64,000 nt of DNA from Desulfoscipio geothermicus (lineage in GTDB: Bacteria > Bacillota > Desulfotomaculia > Desulfotomaculales > Desulfallaceae). The DNA lies in assembly GCA_016841905.1 (NCBI GenBank), contig JAENYF010000006.1, forward strand, positions 18,249 to 82,248. The letters are read 5' to 3'. This document shows positions 55,143 through 63,821 of the stretch, in pieces. The position numbers were made by a program, and so were the translations under genes. Within the stretch, counting starts at the first letter, position 1. Each line of letters starts with the position of its first letter. The notes under the pieces are model-generated. The model did no database searches. It was not told the DNA's origin and was given only the letters and a program-made list of their open reading frames with translations.

Positions 55143-55532
55143 TTGACTGATATTGAAGTTTTAGTTAGGGAAAAGTTCGTTTCCCTTAAAAATCGGGCCA
55201 GTGATGTCCTGGCCGAGAAAAACCCCAAGCTATTTTCTTTGCTGAACATGTTTTTAGCTGGGAAAAAGTATAGCGTTGGTATACAAGTTACTGAGAATGG
55301 TCAAAAAGCAGATGATTTTACCATACATGCCGAAGGCTTAAAGATTACTGAAGTGCAAAGTGGAGTTCTGGCTCCAAAAATTGAACATCCCTTTGGAATA
55401 ATTAAGCCCTATGTAATTATTGAAAGGGATGCATTTGAGCATATGCTTCAAGATGAACATGAGTTTATTAATGAACCCTATACTTTGATGCGCAAGTATA
55501 TGGCGGACGTTACTATAAAGTTTATGAGATAA
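55143..55532 (+). CDS. Conserved hypothetical small protein
   Basis: 129 residues from TTG behind AAGGAGGAGG. Soluble alpha/beta protein with no signal or membrane segment. Segments such as LFSLLNMFLAGKKYSVGIQV and GVLAPKIEHPFGIIKPYVII look like a sterol-carrier-like or SCP2-like fold, but this is a guess. Monocistronic, with its own terminator. Confidence 0.6.
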   Translation: MTDIEVLVREKFVSLKNRASDVLAEKNPKLFSLLNMFLAGKKYSVGIQVTENGQKADDFTIHAEGLKITEVQSGVLAPKIEHPFGIIKPYVIIERDAFEHMLQDEHEFINEPYTLMRKYMADVTIKFMR

Positions 55533-55556
55533 CAGGGCAAGCACCTTCACCGTTAA

Positions 55557-55600
55557 CAGCCGCTTACTGCTTCTAAGAGAGCAGGTAGCGGCTGTTGTTT
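55557..55600 (+). terminator. Rho-independent terminator
   Basis: CAGCCGCttactgc...gcaggtaGCGGCTG with TTGTTTG after it. Ends the 55143 gene. Confidence 0.8.
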
Positions 55601-55763
55601 GTCCAAAGTTCGGATTTTGTTCACATTCAGTTCACAAACTGGAATAGAATAGCAGCTACAATACGAACATACTTAATTCACAGGGGGTGACCTAAATTAA
55701 AAAAACATTAAAATTCAGGCGCGAGAAAAAGCCGTAAGGCGAAAGATAAGTATATATTGGAAC

Positions 55764-56198
55764 TTAATCCTGGTCTGATGTGCAGTAGGGACATTTAGTG
55801 GCATCAATATGAATCGTACTAAAGCAATACTTGCAAGTCTTCTCTGTTACAGGTGCTGGTTCTTCTTTCTTTTTGTTCATTTTGTTAATTTGTTTAATCA
55901 CGATAAAGATCGAGAAGACAATAATTAGGAAGTCAAGGATATTATTTAAAAATAGGCCGTAATTCAAGGTAGCGGCACCGGCTTTTTGGGCTTCTTCCAA
56001 GGTTTTAAAATTGCCGTCACCTAGAGAAATAAACAGGTTGGTAAAATTAATATTGCCGGATACTAGCCCAATTAAAGGCATTATGATATCATTGACCATT
56101 GAGGTAACGATTTTTCCAAAGGCTCCGCCGATCACAACACCAACTGCTAAATCAATAACATTTCCCCGCATGGCGAACTCTTTAAATTCTTTCCACAC
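55764..56198 (-). CDS. mscL: Large-conductance mechanosensitive channel MscL with zinc-ribbon tail
   Basis: About 144 residues from the GTG at 56198 behind GGAGGTG; an upstream ATG at 56213 contains the ribosome site and is less likely. MscL core: [20 protein letters not shown] and [22 protein letters not shown]2 is [20 protein letters not shown], followed by the cytoplasmic [34 protein letters not shown] zinc ribbon (two CxxC) is added at the C-terminus. The channel relieves hypo-osmotic shock; the ribbon is an addition not present in E. coli MscL. Confidence 0.93.
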   Translation of the reverse strand: MWKEFKEFAMRGNVIDLAVGVVIGGAFGKIVTSMVNDIIMPLIGLVSGNINFTNLFISLGDGNFKTLEEAQKAGAATLNYGLFLNNILDFLIIVFSIFIVIKQINKMNKKKEEPAPVTEKTCKYCFSTIHIDATKCPYCTSDQD

Positions 56199-56436
56199 GC
56201 TTACACCTCCCATCAGTATAAGTATAACTGTATAAATAATCTGAACTTATATTCCTTGATAAGCCTGACATTCAGGCAATATAAGTTTGTGTTTACCCCC
56301 GAGAATAAAAGCTCTACTTTTAGAAATTAGTTTTCGGGTCTTAATTGATTATACAACAGTATCATTTTAATTTTCTATAAGCAATCTATTACTCAATATA
56401 AGTTAACTTTTTTGTTATTGACAGTGATGGCGTTTA

Positions 56437-58095
56437 TCACCTTAATGTGTAGTCAGCATTAATAATACCAATAAATACCTTTACTAACTCAGGGTCAAAC
56501 ATAGTCCCGGAACATCGTTTTATCTCGTTAATTGCTTTACTGGGGGTCATGTTCTTTTTATAAGTGCGGTTTGATGTCATAGCATCATAACTGTCAGCAA
56601 TTCTAATGATTCTTGCTAGCAAAGGAATCTTCTCAGCTTTGATTCCATCGGGGTATCCCGAACCATCGTAATTCTCATGGTGATATAAAATTATCGATGT
56701 AATTGGGATTAATTCTTTAACTGATTGAACAATGAAACTACCCCACCGAGGATGTTGCTTTAGAATATTCCATTCATGTTCATCAAGACTACCTGGCTTA
56801 TTTAGGATGCTTCCATCTATTTCTATTTTACCGACATCATGTAAAAAAGCAGCATATTTTAGTAGTTGTATATTATTGTCCGAAAGTTGTAACCTTCTAG
56901 CTATTTTTATGGAATAAGCAGTAACTCTTTCTGAATGGCCAAATGTGTAGCGGTCTTTGGCATTAATTATAGATATTAATGTTCTAATAGAATTAAAGGA
57001 CTCTTCTTCATTGAGCTCAAATTCCTCAAGTACCGAGATGTAGAGTTCAACTTTATTTCTATTAAGAATTTTAGCCTTATAAAGTGCATAATCAGCGTGT
57101 TTAATTAATTCCTTAGGACTACTACCATGAGTAGGACTTGTTGCTATACCACAAGAAACAGTAATTTTACCTTCGGGTTGATATTCTCCACCGTAAAATT
57201 TCTGCTTTTCAACCATTTTTTTAATATTTTCAGCTACTTGTACTGCAGCCCTGCTATCAGAATTAGGGAGTAAAACAACAAATTCTTCACCGCCATATCT
57301 TGCAGTAATTCCGCTAGTTACATTTTCTCTCAATAATTCACCTAAAATTTCTAAAACATGATCTCCTACCAGATGACCAAAACTATCATTGTATTTTTTA
57401 AAATGGTCGATATCGATAAAAATTAAGGATAAGGGGCTTTTATTAGAGACAAAATTAAAATATTCTTTTAATTTTTCCTGAAAATAGCGGTGGTTATATA
57501 GACCAGTTAGCATATCAGTATTTGCCATTTTGGTTAGGTGTTTCCGGTGTTTAGTTTCCATATCTGCTATTCCGCCAATAAACCAACCAACAATATGCAT
57601 TAAACTTATATAAATTAAATCAGATTCTATCGCTTTAAAAATGTTCACTACCTCTTGCTTAAAAACTATTTCATGGAGTATCAGAAATAAACTGCACACT
57701 AAGGCCATAAAAATGCCAGATTTTTTACCCATTATTGATGCGGTAATCAAAATGGGAAGCAAAAGAATTACTTCAGAATTAGGAAGATCTCTATGAGAAA
57801 TAAATAAAACAGATATGGCTAAAATTAATGGTAAAGCCATATAAATAATGTCCATATATGATAAAGATTCTGGGGTTTTTGGTGTATAATATGATTTAGT
57901 AATATATAATATTACGATAATTAGACCCAATAAACAAAACAAAATTAAAAACCATATGTTAGCAAAGGGGTATGGATATATTTCGGGGAATATGTTATGC
58001 CCGCTTAAGATTAAAGCGATTACAAAGATAAGAAGACAAAGCATGTGTGTAATTGTAATATAATTATAAAGTTCTTTTTGCCTTTCTTCTTCCAT
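56437..58095 (-). CDS. Membrane GGDEF/HD-GYP c-di-GMP enzyme linked to an agr cassette
   Basis: About 552 residues from the ATG at 58095 behind GAGGTG; a GTG at 58137 lies inside a hairpin and is less likely. Six or seven membrane helices occupy residues ~10-195. The GGDEF domain has IDIDHFKKYNDSFGHLVGDH and ARYGGEEFVVLLPNS (active). The HD-GYP domain has HDVGKIEID and HHENYDGSGYPDG. It could make and degrade c-di-GMP. It is the gene after agrD on the same strand, separated by a terminator-like hairpin. Confidence 0.92.
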   Translation of the reverse strand: MEEERQKELYNYITITHMLCLLIFVIALILSGHNIFPEIYPYPFANIWFLILFCLLGLIIVILYITKSYYTPKTPESLSYMDIIYMALPLILAISVLFISHRDLPNSEVILLLPILITASIMGKKSGIFMALVCSLFLILHEIVFKQEVVNIFKAIESDLIYISLMHIVGWFIGGIADMETKHRKHLTKMANTDMLTGLYNHRYFQEKLKEYFNFVSNKSPLSLIFIDIDHFKKYNDSFGHLVGDHVLEILGELLRENVTSGITARYGGEEFVVLLPNSDSRAAVQVAENIKKMVEKQKFYGGEYQPEGKITVSCGIATSPTHGSSPKELIKHADYALYKAKILNRNKVELYISVLEEFELNEEESFNSIRTLISIINAKDRYTFGHSERVTAYSIKIARRLQLSDNNIQLLKYAAFLHDVGKIEIDGSILNKPGSLDEHEWNILKQHPRWGSFIVQSVKELIPITSIILYHHENYDGSGYPDGIKAEKIPLLARIIRIADSYDAMTSNRTYKKNMTPSKAINEIKRCSGTMFDPELVKVFIGIINADYTLR

Positions 58096-58116
58096 AGAGT
58101 AAAGCACCTCATCGGA

Positions 58117-58141
58117 AAAAGGTGGTTTAATAACCACCTTT
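58117..58141 (-). terminator. Perfect hairpin between agrD and the c-di-GMP gene
   Basis: AAAGGTGGTT and AACCACCTTT form a 10-bp perfect stem with a four-base loop, continuing into TTTTTCC on the minus strand. It starts 6 bases after the agrD stop. It should act as a terminator or attenuator, letting only part of the transcript reach the c-di-GMP gene. Confidence 0.75.
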
Positions 58142-58146
58142 ACGTT

Positions 58147-58278
58147 CTATTTCCTTAGTGATTTAGGGACTTCAGGTTGATAATGCCATGCAAAACAAGC
58201 TGGAGTTGCAACGAAACTTGCTATAAATAGCATGGAAGTTACTGAAAAACAACATAACTTATTAATAATCTTTTTCAT
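58147..58278 (-). CDS. agrD: AgrD-like cyclic lactone autoinducer peptide precursor
   Basis: 43 residues, too short for routine ORF calling. The N-terminal amphipathic leader begins MKKIINKLCCFSVTSMLFIA. The peptide region is TPACFAWHYQPEVPKSLRK. The ACxxxW/YQPxVPxxLRK pattern is the AgrD family signature, with Cys28 as the thiolactone residue and an acidic/proline C-terminal recognition segment. The ATG overlaps the agrB stop by 4 bp (ATGA), so translation is coupled. Confidence 0.88.
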   Translation of the reverse strand: MKKIINKLCCFSVTSMLFIASFVATPACFAWHYQPEVPKSLRK

Positions 58279-58928
58279 GATAATTCACCTCCTTTGCTAT
58301 TGATCTTTTGTCTGTCTATATATGACATTGCAAGGTGTCCAAAATAAGTTAAATTAAAACTAACCCACAATACAGATAGAATTATAGCCATCTGTACTTC
58401 TTGAGCGTGCAACCATAAACTTTGCCGAAGTAGGACTATGACCATTAATATAATGCTAATAACAGTTATTGATAAATATTTTAAACTTCTTCTTCTGGAA
58501 ACGGATATAATAGGTGCTGAAGGTGAATCCACAGGTGCTAGACGGATAATTAAGAAAGTTCCAATAGCTATTGCAATAATTGCCATAACGTCTTTATATA
58601 TTTGCTCGATCTGTGATAGATATGAAGCTGACACCGATATCGATAGAAAAACTACGGCGGTTATTAAAGCACAGCGCCAGGGTGAATTAGAATGAGCCCC
58701 ACCAGCAGTATTCCTTAACAATGCCACTGTGATTAAGCATGTAATAACTGCTGGTAGCACATTAAAGAGTAGCCCTAGCATAAGTATATTTATTGTATTA
58801 AGCAGGTTGATTATGATTACCTCAATAACGTAAGTAATTATAGCTTCCTTTTCAGCTGAAATTCCCGTTTGTGAGGACAAATAACTTGCTATACGTTTAC
58901 TAATTGGTAGGTAGTTCATATCTTCCAT
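58275..58928 (-). CDS. agrB: AgrB-like peptide-processing membrane endopeptidase
   Basis: 217 residues, about six membrane segments. It has the AgrB catalytic pair: His in NTAGGAHSNS and Cys in SPWRCALITAV, seven residues later. N-terminal SKRIASYLSSQTGISAEKEA is typical of the family. It cuts and cyclises AgrD and helps to export it. It overlaps the membrane protein upstream by 13 bp. Confidence 0.93.
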   Translation of the reverse strand: MEDMNYLPISKRIASYLSSQTGISAEKEAIITYVIEVIIINLLNTINILMLGLLFNVLPAVITCLITVALLRNTAGGAHSNSPWRCALITAVVFLSISVSASYLSQIEQIYKDVMAIIAIAIGTFLIIRLAPVDSPSAPIISVSRRRSLKYLSITVISIILMVIVLLRQSLWLHAQEVQMAIILSVLWVSFNLTYFGHLAMSYIDRQKINSKGGELS

Positions 58929-59374
58929 CCATTCAATATGGGTTTTTTAATTTTAGAGGTTAATAGCGCTATAATTAAAACTATTACAGCCTGCGGCATT
59001 CCGATTATGAGCCATAATAAAGCATTGGTAGATGCTGCCTCAAGGTTTATTGTTGTTAGTCTGAGAATATATAGATGAATAACAATTTCAAAAAATATTA
59101 GAATTATTATACTGGAGGTAGCCACTATAAAACTTTTGGCTGGTGATATGCGAGTTGTTTTGGAAATAAAGAAAACACACATTAATAGCATAGCAACTGT
59201 ATGAAGGCCTAATGTAAAAGGTAAAAGCTTAATTGTAGAACCAATAATAGATATAATTGCTCCTCCGATTACTATGGGAAGCCACCGCAGGGAAATTCTT
59301 GCAAATGCTAAGCTTAAAGCTAGAGTTGCGATAGTCTCTGGAATGCCTTGTAATAAAAATATCACTTCATTCAT
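58916..59374 (-). CDS. AgrC-like membrane domain protein without a kinase
   Basis: 152 residues, five membrane helices (LLQGIPETIATLALSLAFAR at the start, and LLWLIIGMPQAVIVLIIALL near the end). Size and layout match the sensor half of AgrC-type or related receptors. It ends at KIKKPILNGWKI with no dimerisation or ATPase domain. It is the first gene of the agr operon. A TATAAT reads on the minus strand near 59492-59497. Confidence 0.6.
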   Translation of the reverse strand: MNEVIFLLQGIPETIATLALSLAFARISLRWLPIVIGGAIISIIGSTIKLLPFTLGLHTVAMLLMCVFFISKTTRISPAKSFIVATSSIIILIFFEIVIHLYILRLTTINLEAASTNALLWLIIGMPQAVIVLIIALLTSKIKKPILNGWKI

Positions 59375-59645
59375 TACCTTTTGCTCCTTAAAGATTCATA
59401 GAGTGTAGATGTGCGTCAGTTTAATTAACTGAAACGAGCACGTAAAATAAATAAGCCTCTCCTTGGACATATTAGGTAATTTTTCTTCATTATTATACCA
59501 CGTTTCTGTTGAAAAGTAGATAATCTCTGTTATTATCTATTTGTTGTTTGGTTAAATTGGTGGCGACTGTTAATGAACGATGAATAGTGGAAAGAATACT
59601 GCCGGGCATGTTAAGCAGAAAGGAATGACCCTTAAACGGAAGATC

Positions 59646-59992
59646 ATGGCTAAAAGGCTTATATATCTCTTCAGCCTGCGCATGGATTGGAGTCGGTATT
59701 TCCATGATACTACTAGGGTTGCCAAACAACAAACGAATAACGGTGACGAGCTATACGCATTTAATGCAGCTATAAAATTAATCGACGATGTGAGCATTAT
59801 ACCTGCGGCAATGGGAACCTTAGTCACAGTCACAGGCTTGCTATTTTCTTTATTTACAAACTGGTGGCTTCACCAAATTTAATTGGATTATCGTAAAATG
59901 GTTGATGACGGCATCCTGCAGGTGGCGTTGCCGGTAGTGGTGGTATTTATTTCTGTTTTAAACCTTGGGGGAAAAGGGAATGAAAGAATAGC
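59646..59992 (+). pseudogene. DUF2269-like membrane protein, broken
   Basis: The frame reads MAKRLIYLFSLRMDWSRYFH, then AIKLIDDVSIIPAAMGTLVT and LLFSLFTNWWLH. After a shift near 59875 it reads NWIIVKWLMTAS, then LQVALPVVVVFISVLN. These are DUF2269 segments, with internal deletions. Inactive. Confidence 0.6.
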
Positions 59993-60018
59993 GAATAGTA
60001 AATAGTGAATTCATGTAA

Positions 60019-60058
60019 AGGCACCAGCTTAGCATAAGCGGGGTGCCTTTTATATTTA
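60019..60058 (+). terminator. Rho-independent terminator
   Basis: AAGGCACC-AGCTTA...TAAGCG-GGTGCCTT followed by TTATATTTATT. Confidence 0.75.
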
Positions 60059-60221
60059 TTAAACAAGTCCAACCAGAAACTCTTTCAACCAGTATTTAAT
60101 ATAATGTAAAATGTCGCTTTTTAAAAATTGTTTAGTTTTATTGGGTGGAGAAGTAACAAATATGGAACTAATTTCATACATTGGTATCGTAAGTCAAATA
60201 AAATCTAAGGAGGCAAAAATA

Positions 60222-60974
60222 ATGTATGAAGTTGATGCTAAAGCATCAGAAAAAATGGTAAAAAAACAGGTCTTGGATGTTAAAGCTACTACTGAGGCAT
60301 TGTGTGACAATACCCCAGTTGCCCCAGCACCGATAACCACTGCTATAGCCAAAATACCGGTTGTACTTGCAGAGCTGACTGTGCAGGTTAACATTGATGC
60401 CAAGATTAACTTACCTGAGCCTGCTATTGAACTCAAACGCATTAACAAACGTTTAAAAGTTACTCAGTGCCGGCTTATCCAAAATACTAATAAGCTATTT
60501 ATCAGCGGCTTTATCCGCAAGAACATTGAATACGCCACTCGTAATTTTTCCAACAAAGAGGGAATTTGCGGAAATATCTCTCACTGTACCGTCGATGTGC
60601 CCTGGAACTGCGTAACAGCGATTACTGAATTCGTGACCGCTCCGGCTCCAGTGTTATTTAACACTTCAGATCAATTTGAATACCTGGTACAACAAGATCT
60701 TGGCCCCAAATTCCCGGCTAAAGATCAGTTATTGTCTGGCGACCTGACTGAACTGAACCAGGTAACAACCGAATTCTTTAACGAGCTTCCGTTCTGTGAA
60801 TTAATCAGCGCTACCATTACCGAGTTTGATGAGGCACTCAACCGTAAAGACCCGTACTATGCTGCTCCTTTTGAGGAATTCGAATTCGACAGTATTCAAG
60901 AAAAAATTGTTATTGACCTGACCCTTAAGGTACTACAAAAACAACAAGTAGCCATCAATGGGTTTAATGGCTAA
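60222..60974 (+). CDS. DUF3794/CsxC-like spore-surface protein
   Basis: 250 residues from the ATG at 60222 behind AAGGAGG; the frame is open 37 codons further upstream without a ribosome site. The SPOCS/DUF3794 domain is seen in VTQCRLIQNTNKLFISGFIR with KNIEYATR following, and in FEYLVQQDLGPKFPAKDQL. Such proteins are found in exosporium and coat layers of clostridial spores. Two surface-type genes follow. Confidence 0.7.
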   Translation: MYEVDAKASEKMVKKQVLDVKATTEALCDNTPVAPAPITTAIAKIPVVLAELTVQVNIDAKINLPEPAIELKRINKRLKVTQCRLIQNTNKLFISGFIRKNIEYATRNFSNKEGICGNISHCTVDVPWNCVTAITEFVTAPAPVLFNTSDQFEYLVQQDLGPKFPAKDQLLSGDLTELNQVTTEFFNELPFCELISATITEFDEALNRKDPYYAAPFEEFEFDSIQEKIVIDLTLKVLQKQQVAINGFNG

Positions 60975-61006
60975 AAAGGTGTAACTATCAACTCCCACAC
61001 AACCTG

Positions 61007-61048
61007 AAAGCAAGAAGCCAAGATAAATAATATCTTGGCTCTTGCTTT
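61007..61048. terminator. Bidirectional terminator
   Basis: AAAGCAAGAAGCCAAGATA pairs with TATCTTGGCTCTTGCTTT. It lies between convergent genes and overlaps the last codon of the minus-strand gene. Confidence 0.85.
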
Positions 61049-61310
61049 AACTGGGGTTTTGTTTGATTAAGGTTGCGGTTACAGAATTAACCTGAGCTTT
61101 TGCTTCTTTAATTGGAATTATCTCATGAACTTCAACAGGCAGTTCGCAAACCACTACAGGCTCAGTTGTATTGTATACCTTGCCCTGTTTGATTTTTTTT
61201 TCTGGGCGTTTGGGTAGCAGCAGGTCCAGTTTCATACTTGAAATTTTATCTAAATCTCCCCTGTTATGTAAAGCTATTGTAACTGTTTCTTGGAGCTGGT
61301 TAGTTGACAC
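61047..61310 (-). CDS. Small hypothetical protein in the spore-surface group
   Basis: 87 residues from GTG after GGAGGGAGCCAT. No signal or membrane segment. The sequence SMKLDLLLPKRPEKK and VVVCELPVEVHEIIPIKEA is beta-rich. It sits convergent with the DUF3794 gene. Family not recognised. Confidence 0.5.
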   Translation of the reverse strand: MSTNQLQETVTIALHNRGDLDKISSMKLDLLLPKRPEKKIKQGKVYNTTEPVVVCELPVEVHEIIPIKEAKAQVNSVTATLIKQNPS

Positions 61311-61517
61311 ATGGCTCCCTCCTTTTATCTGAACTTATTTAAGCTGAGGGTAATTCTTTTAATTTTACCAGAATTGCCTGTAATATATTATGAAGGTTGA
61401 TTTTTTTTTGTTAATGACATTAATGGTATTTAATAACAGTAGTAATTTGTAACGCAACTATGTCAGTAGGAATACTTTTTAATTGTATATGTAAAAGATT
61501 TATGGGAGGTCTTGGGG

Positions 61518-61835
61518 ATGGCCTGGTTACCTGGTTTTGTGGAGTTTTCAGCCGACCTTAAAAAACAAAATTATTTTGAAGGAAATATACAAATCACCAG
61601 GGTAAATGAAGTGGTTTTTCACGGCGTGGTAACGGAAGGTGACGAAAAAAAACCTGTTGCCGGAGCGCTGGTTAAGGTATTTGCCTGTATAGATAATAAT
61701 CAAGAACTGCCTCTCAGTCATTCAATTAGTGGTCATGACGGGCACTATCTATTGTATATCGATAAGGATAGCATACCGGGCGGTACTACTGCCATTATTG
61801 TCAGGGCTAGCGCTGGTAATCCGGATAACGGATAA
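61518..61835 (+). CDS. Small beta-sandwich protein (carboxypeptidase-regulatory-like)
   Basis: 105 residues from the ATG at 61518 after GGGAGGT. The motif FHGVVTEGDEKKPVAGALVK, then DGHYLLYIDKDS, is that of carboxypeptidase-regulatory-like folds. No signal peptide. It resembles the N-terminal part of the next gene. Confidence 0.6.
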   Translation: MAWLPGFVEFSADLKKQNYFEGNIQITRVNEVVFHGVVTEGDEKKPVAGALVKVFACIDNNQELPLSHSISGHDGHYLLYIDKDSIPGGTTAIIVRASAGNPDNG

Positions 61836-61943
61836 ATCCTGGTTGCTGGGTTTAACCTCAGAAAATTGATGGTGATATACCGGCCTGCAGGTTGAGAATT
61901 GAAGGTTGGATAGTAGTAATTTGCATCTAGGGAGAAGATTTTT

Positions 61944-62657
61944 ATGAACAAGAAGTTAACCGGGTGCGCGTGTACAATGCATGATTCAGCAGTTACGGAA
62001 AATGATGAACGTTTATGCTTTCATGGCATAGTAAAGGACAATAACGGTTTATCTGTTGGCGATGCCATTGTGCTGTTGTTGGCCTGCTTTGGCGGTGGGA
62101 TTGAAAAACCTTTGGGGTATACCTTAACCGACCGGGAGGGCCAGTATTTTATTGCCATACCAAAGCTTTCTGGTGATCACGAGCTTTTGCGGTACAAATT
62201 GATGGCTAGTAAACTGGACGTACCAGGCCAATTGTTTAATTATCCAGATAATCTCCTAAAAGATACTTATCAAGATCTGGAACCAGATGGACAACGTTCT
62301 GTAACAGAATGTGCAGAGGAACTTGATAACGATATATTTGAGGTATACTTAGGCGTGCCGGGACAAGATAGAATTACTAAACAGGTAGATGTTAGCTTGT
62401 CTGTTGATGAGAGTATTATTGAAGTAATTGACTTAATTAAGGCAGGTGAAGAAGAAAACCACGCGCCAACCTCGGAAGGGAATATTAAGGACGTCTTGCT
62501 GATCGAGCCAGTTAAAGATCCAATAGCCAAATTTACCAAGGTATTAAAAAAAAGTGAGTTGAGTTTTACGACTATGCACATGTTGTTGTTGCTCACCCTG
62601 TTTGGTTTTGTTGCGCATAAAAATGTTTTACCAGGTTACACCAATCACCCTGGCTAA
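61944..62657 (+). CDS. Carboxypeptidase-regulatory-like domain protein with C-terminal hydrophobic tail
   Basis: 237 residues after AGGGAGAAG. LCFHGIVKDNNGLSVGDAIV and DREGQYFIAIP repeat the fold of the gene upstream. An acidic linker follows, then a hydrophobic segment MHMLLLLTLFGFVAH near the C-terminus. It may anchor to a membrane or coat layer. No catalytic residues seen. Confidence 0.6.
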   Translation: MNKKLTGCACTMHDSAVTENDERLCFHGIVKDNNGLSVGDAIVLLLACFGGGIEKPLGYTLTDREGQYFIAIPKLSGDHELLRYKLMASKLDVPGQLFNYPDNLLKDTYQDLEPDGQRSVTECAEELDNDIFEVYLGVPGQDRITKQVDVSLSVDESIIEVIDLIKAGEEENHAPTSEGNIKDVLLIEPVKDPIAKFTKVLKKSELSFTTMHMLLLLTLFGFVAHKNVLPGYTNHPG

Positions 62658-62700
62658 ACGAGAAGAAAAACCAAATAACACCAATGTGTGAGTTAGATAA

Positions 62701-62753
62701 AAATAATCAGTCCCAGAATGCAAACAAAGCCTTCTGGGACTGATTATTTTTGT
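62701..62753 (+). terminator. Rho-independent terminator
   Basis: AAATAATCAGTCCCAGAA pairs with TTCTGGGACTGATTATTT and runs into TTGTTC. Strong 18-bp stem. Confidence 0.9.
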
Positions 62754-62926
62754 TCTAATTTCTGAAAATACTGAGTAATTCATTAATTCGTTTGCTTGTT
62801 GTTGGAACAATATATCTAATAGTTAAGTCATAATAAACAGGTTAGAGAAAAGGGGGATTGAGATCAGTATATATCCATTTGGTTTGAGAACTATTAGGTT
62901 TGAATCTATTAAAGGGGGTCTATAAG

Positions 62927-63652
62927 ATGAAATCAAAACTTATGTTAATTGTATTGCTGGCAACTTTATGTCTACTTACCATTTGTACCACTTGCTTTGC
63001 TGCGGAAGCTGATTTATCGAACGTTATTTCAGTACGCGGGGAAGGAACAGTTAAGCTGTCCCCTAATATGGCTGACATTAATTTTGCGGTAATTACCGAA
63101 GCTGATCAGGCAGGCATAGCTCAAGCAGAAAATTCTGAACTAGTAACTAAAGTTATTAATTCCCTTAAAGATGCCGGTATTGCAGCTACCGACATTAGTA
63201 CTAGTGGATATTACCTTAATCCACAGTTTATACACGAGGAAGGGAAATCACCCAAAATTAGTGGTTATAAGGTGCGCAACGAAATAATCGTTACTGTACG
63301 AGATACAGCCTCGATCGGGAAAATCATCGACTTGGCGGTTAAGAGCGGGATAAATCAGGTGCAGAATATAAGGTTTTATGTTGAAGGCAGTACGGCGCAA
63401 AAAGCTAAGGCACTAACCCAGGCCATAGAAGACGCTCAGGTAAAAGCAGAGGTTATTGCTGCAGCATTAGGCAAAAAAATTGTTGGCATTAAGTCCGCCA
63501 GCGGTGACTGGTACGATAATGCTCCACAGCCGATTTATTTTGAGAAGGATATGGCTGTTGGGATGGGGGGAGATAGTGTCGCGTCTACTCCCATTAACCC
63601 CGGCATGGTAGAAATTAGGGCAAATGCGGAAATGGTTTATTTAATAAACTAA
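62927..63652 (+). CDS. Secreted SIMPL-domain (DUF541) protein
   Basis: About 241 residues from the ATG at 62927 after AAAGGGGGT; earlier in-frame codons lack a ribosome site. A signal peptide (KSKLMLIVLLATLCLLTICT, cleaved near CFAA) leads to a SIMPL/DUF541 domain: ISVRGEGTVKLSPNMADINF, YYLNPQF, SGYKVRNEIIVTVRD and ALTQAIEDAQVKAEVIAAAL. The family is periplasmic or extracellular and linked to oxidative-stress protection, but its biochemical role is unknown. Confidence 0.88.
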   Translation: MKSKLMLIVLLATLCLLTICTTCFAAEADLSNVISVRGEGTVKLSPNMADINFAVITEADQAGIAQAENSELVTKVINSLKDAGIAATDISTSGYYLNPQFIHEEGKSPKISGYKVRNEIIVTVRDTASIGKIIDLAVKSGINQVQNIRFYVEGSTAQKAKALTQAIEDAQVKAEVIAAALGKKIVGIKSASGDWYDNAPQPIYFEKDMAVGMGGDSVASTPINPGMVEIRANAEMVYLIN

Positions 63653-63681
63653 CAAATGATATTAATTTAGTTCGCTTTCTT

Positions 63682-63732
63682 GGCCGGTTTTTGGGTGGCG
63701 CATCCAGTTCCCAAAACCGGCTACTATTTTTA
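63682..63732 (+). terminator. Terminator after the SIMPL gene
   Basis: GCCGGTTTTTGGG pairs with CCCAAAACCGGC, followed by TACTATTTTTAT. Confidence 0.8.
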
Positions 63733-63821
63733 TAAAGCTACTATTGACATTTATATCGTTAGCCGAAACTATATAGTTATAGACGATATATTGGTTTACG
63801 TAATAATTTGGGGGGGGCTAA

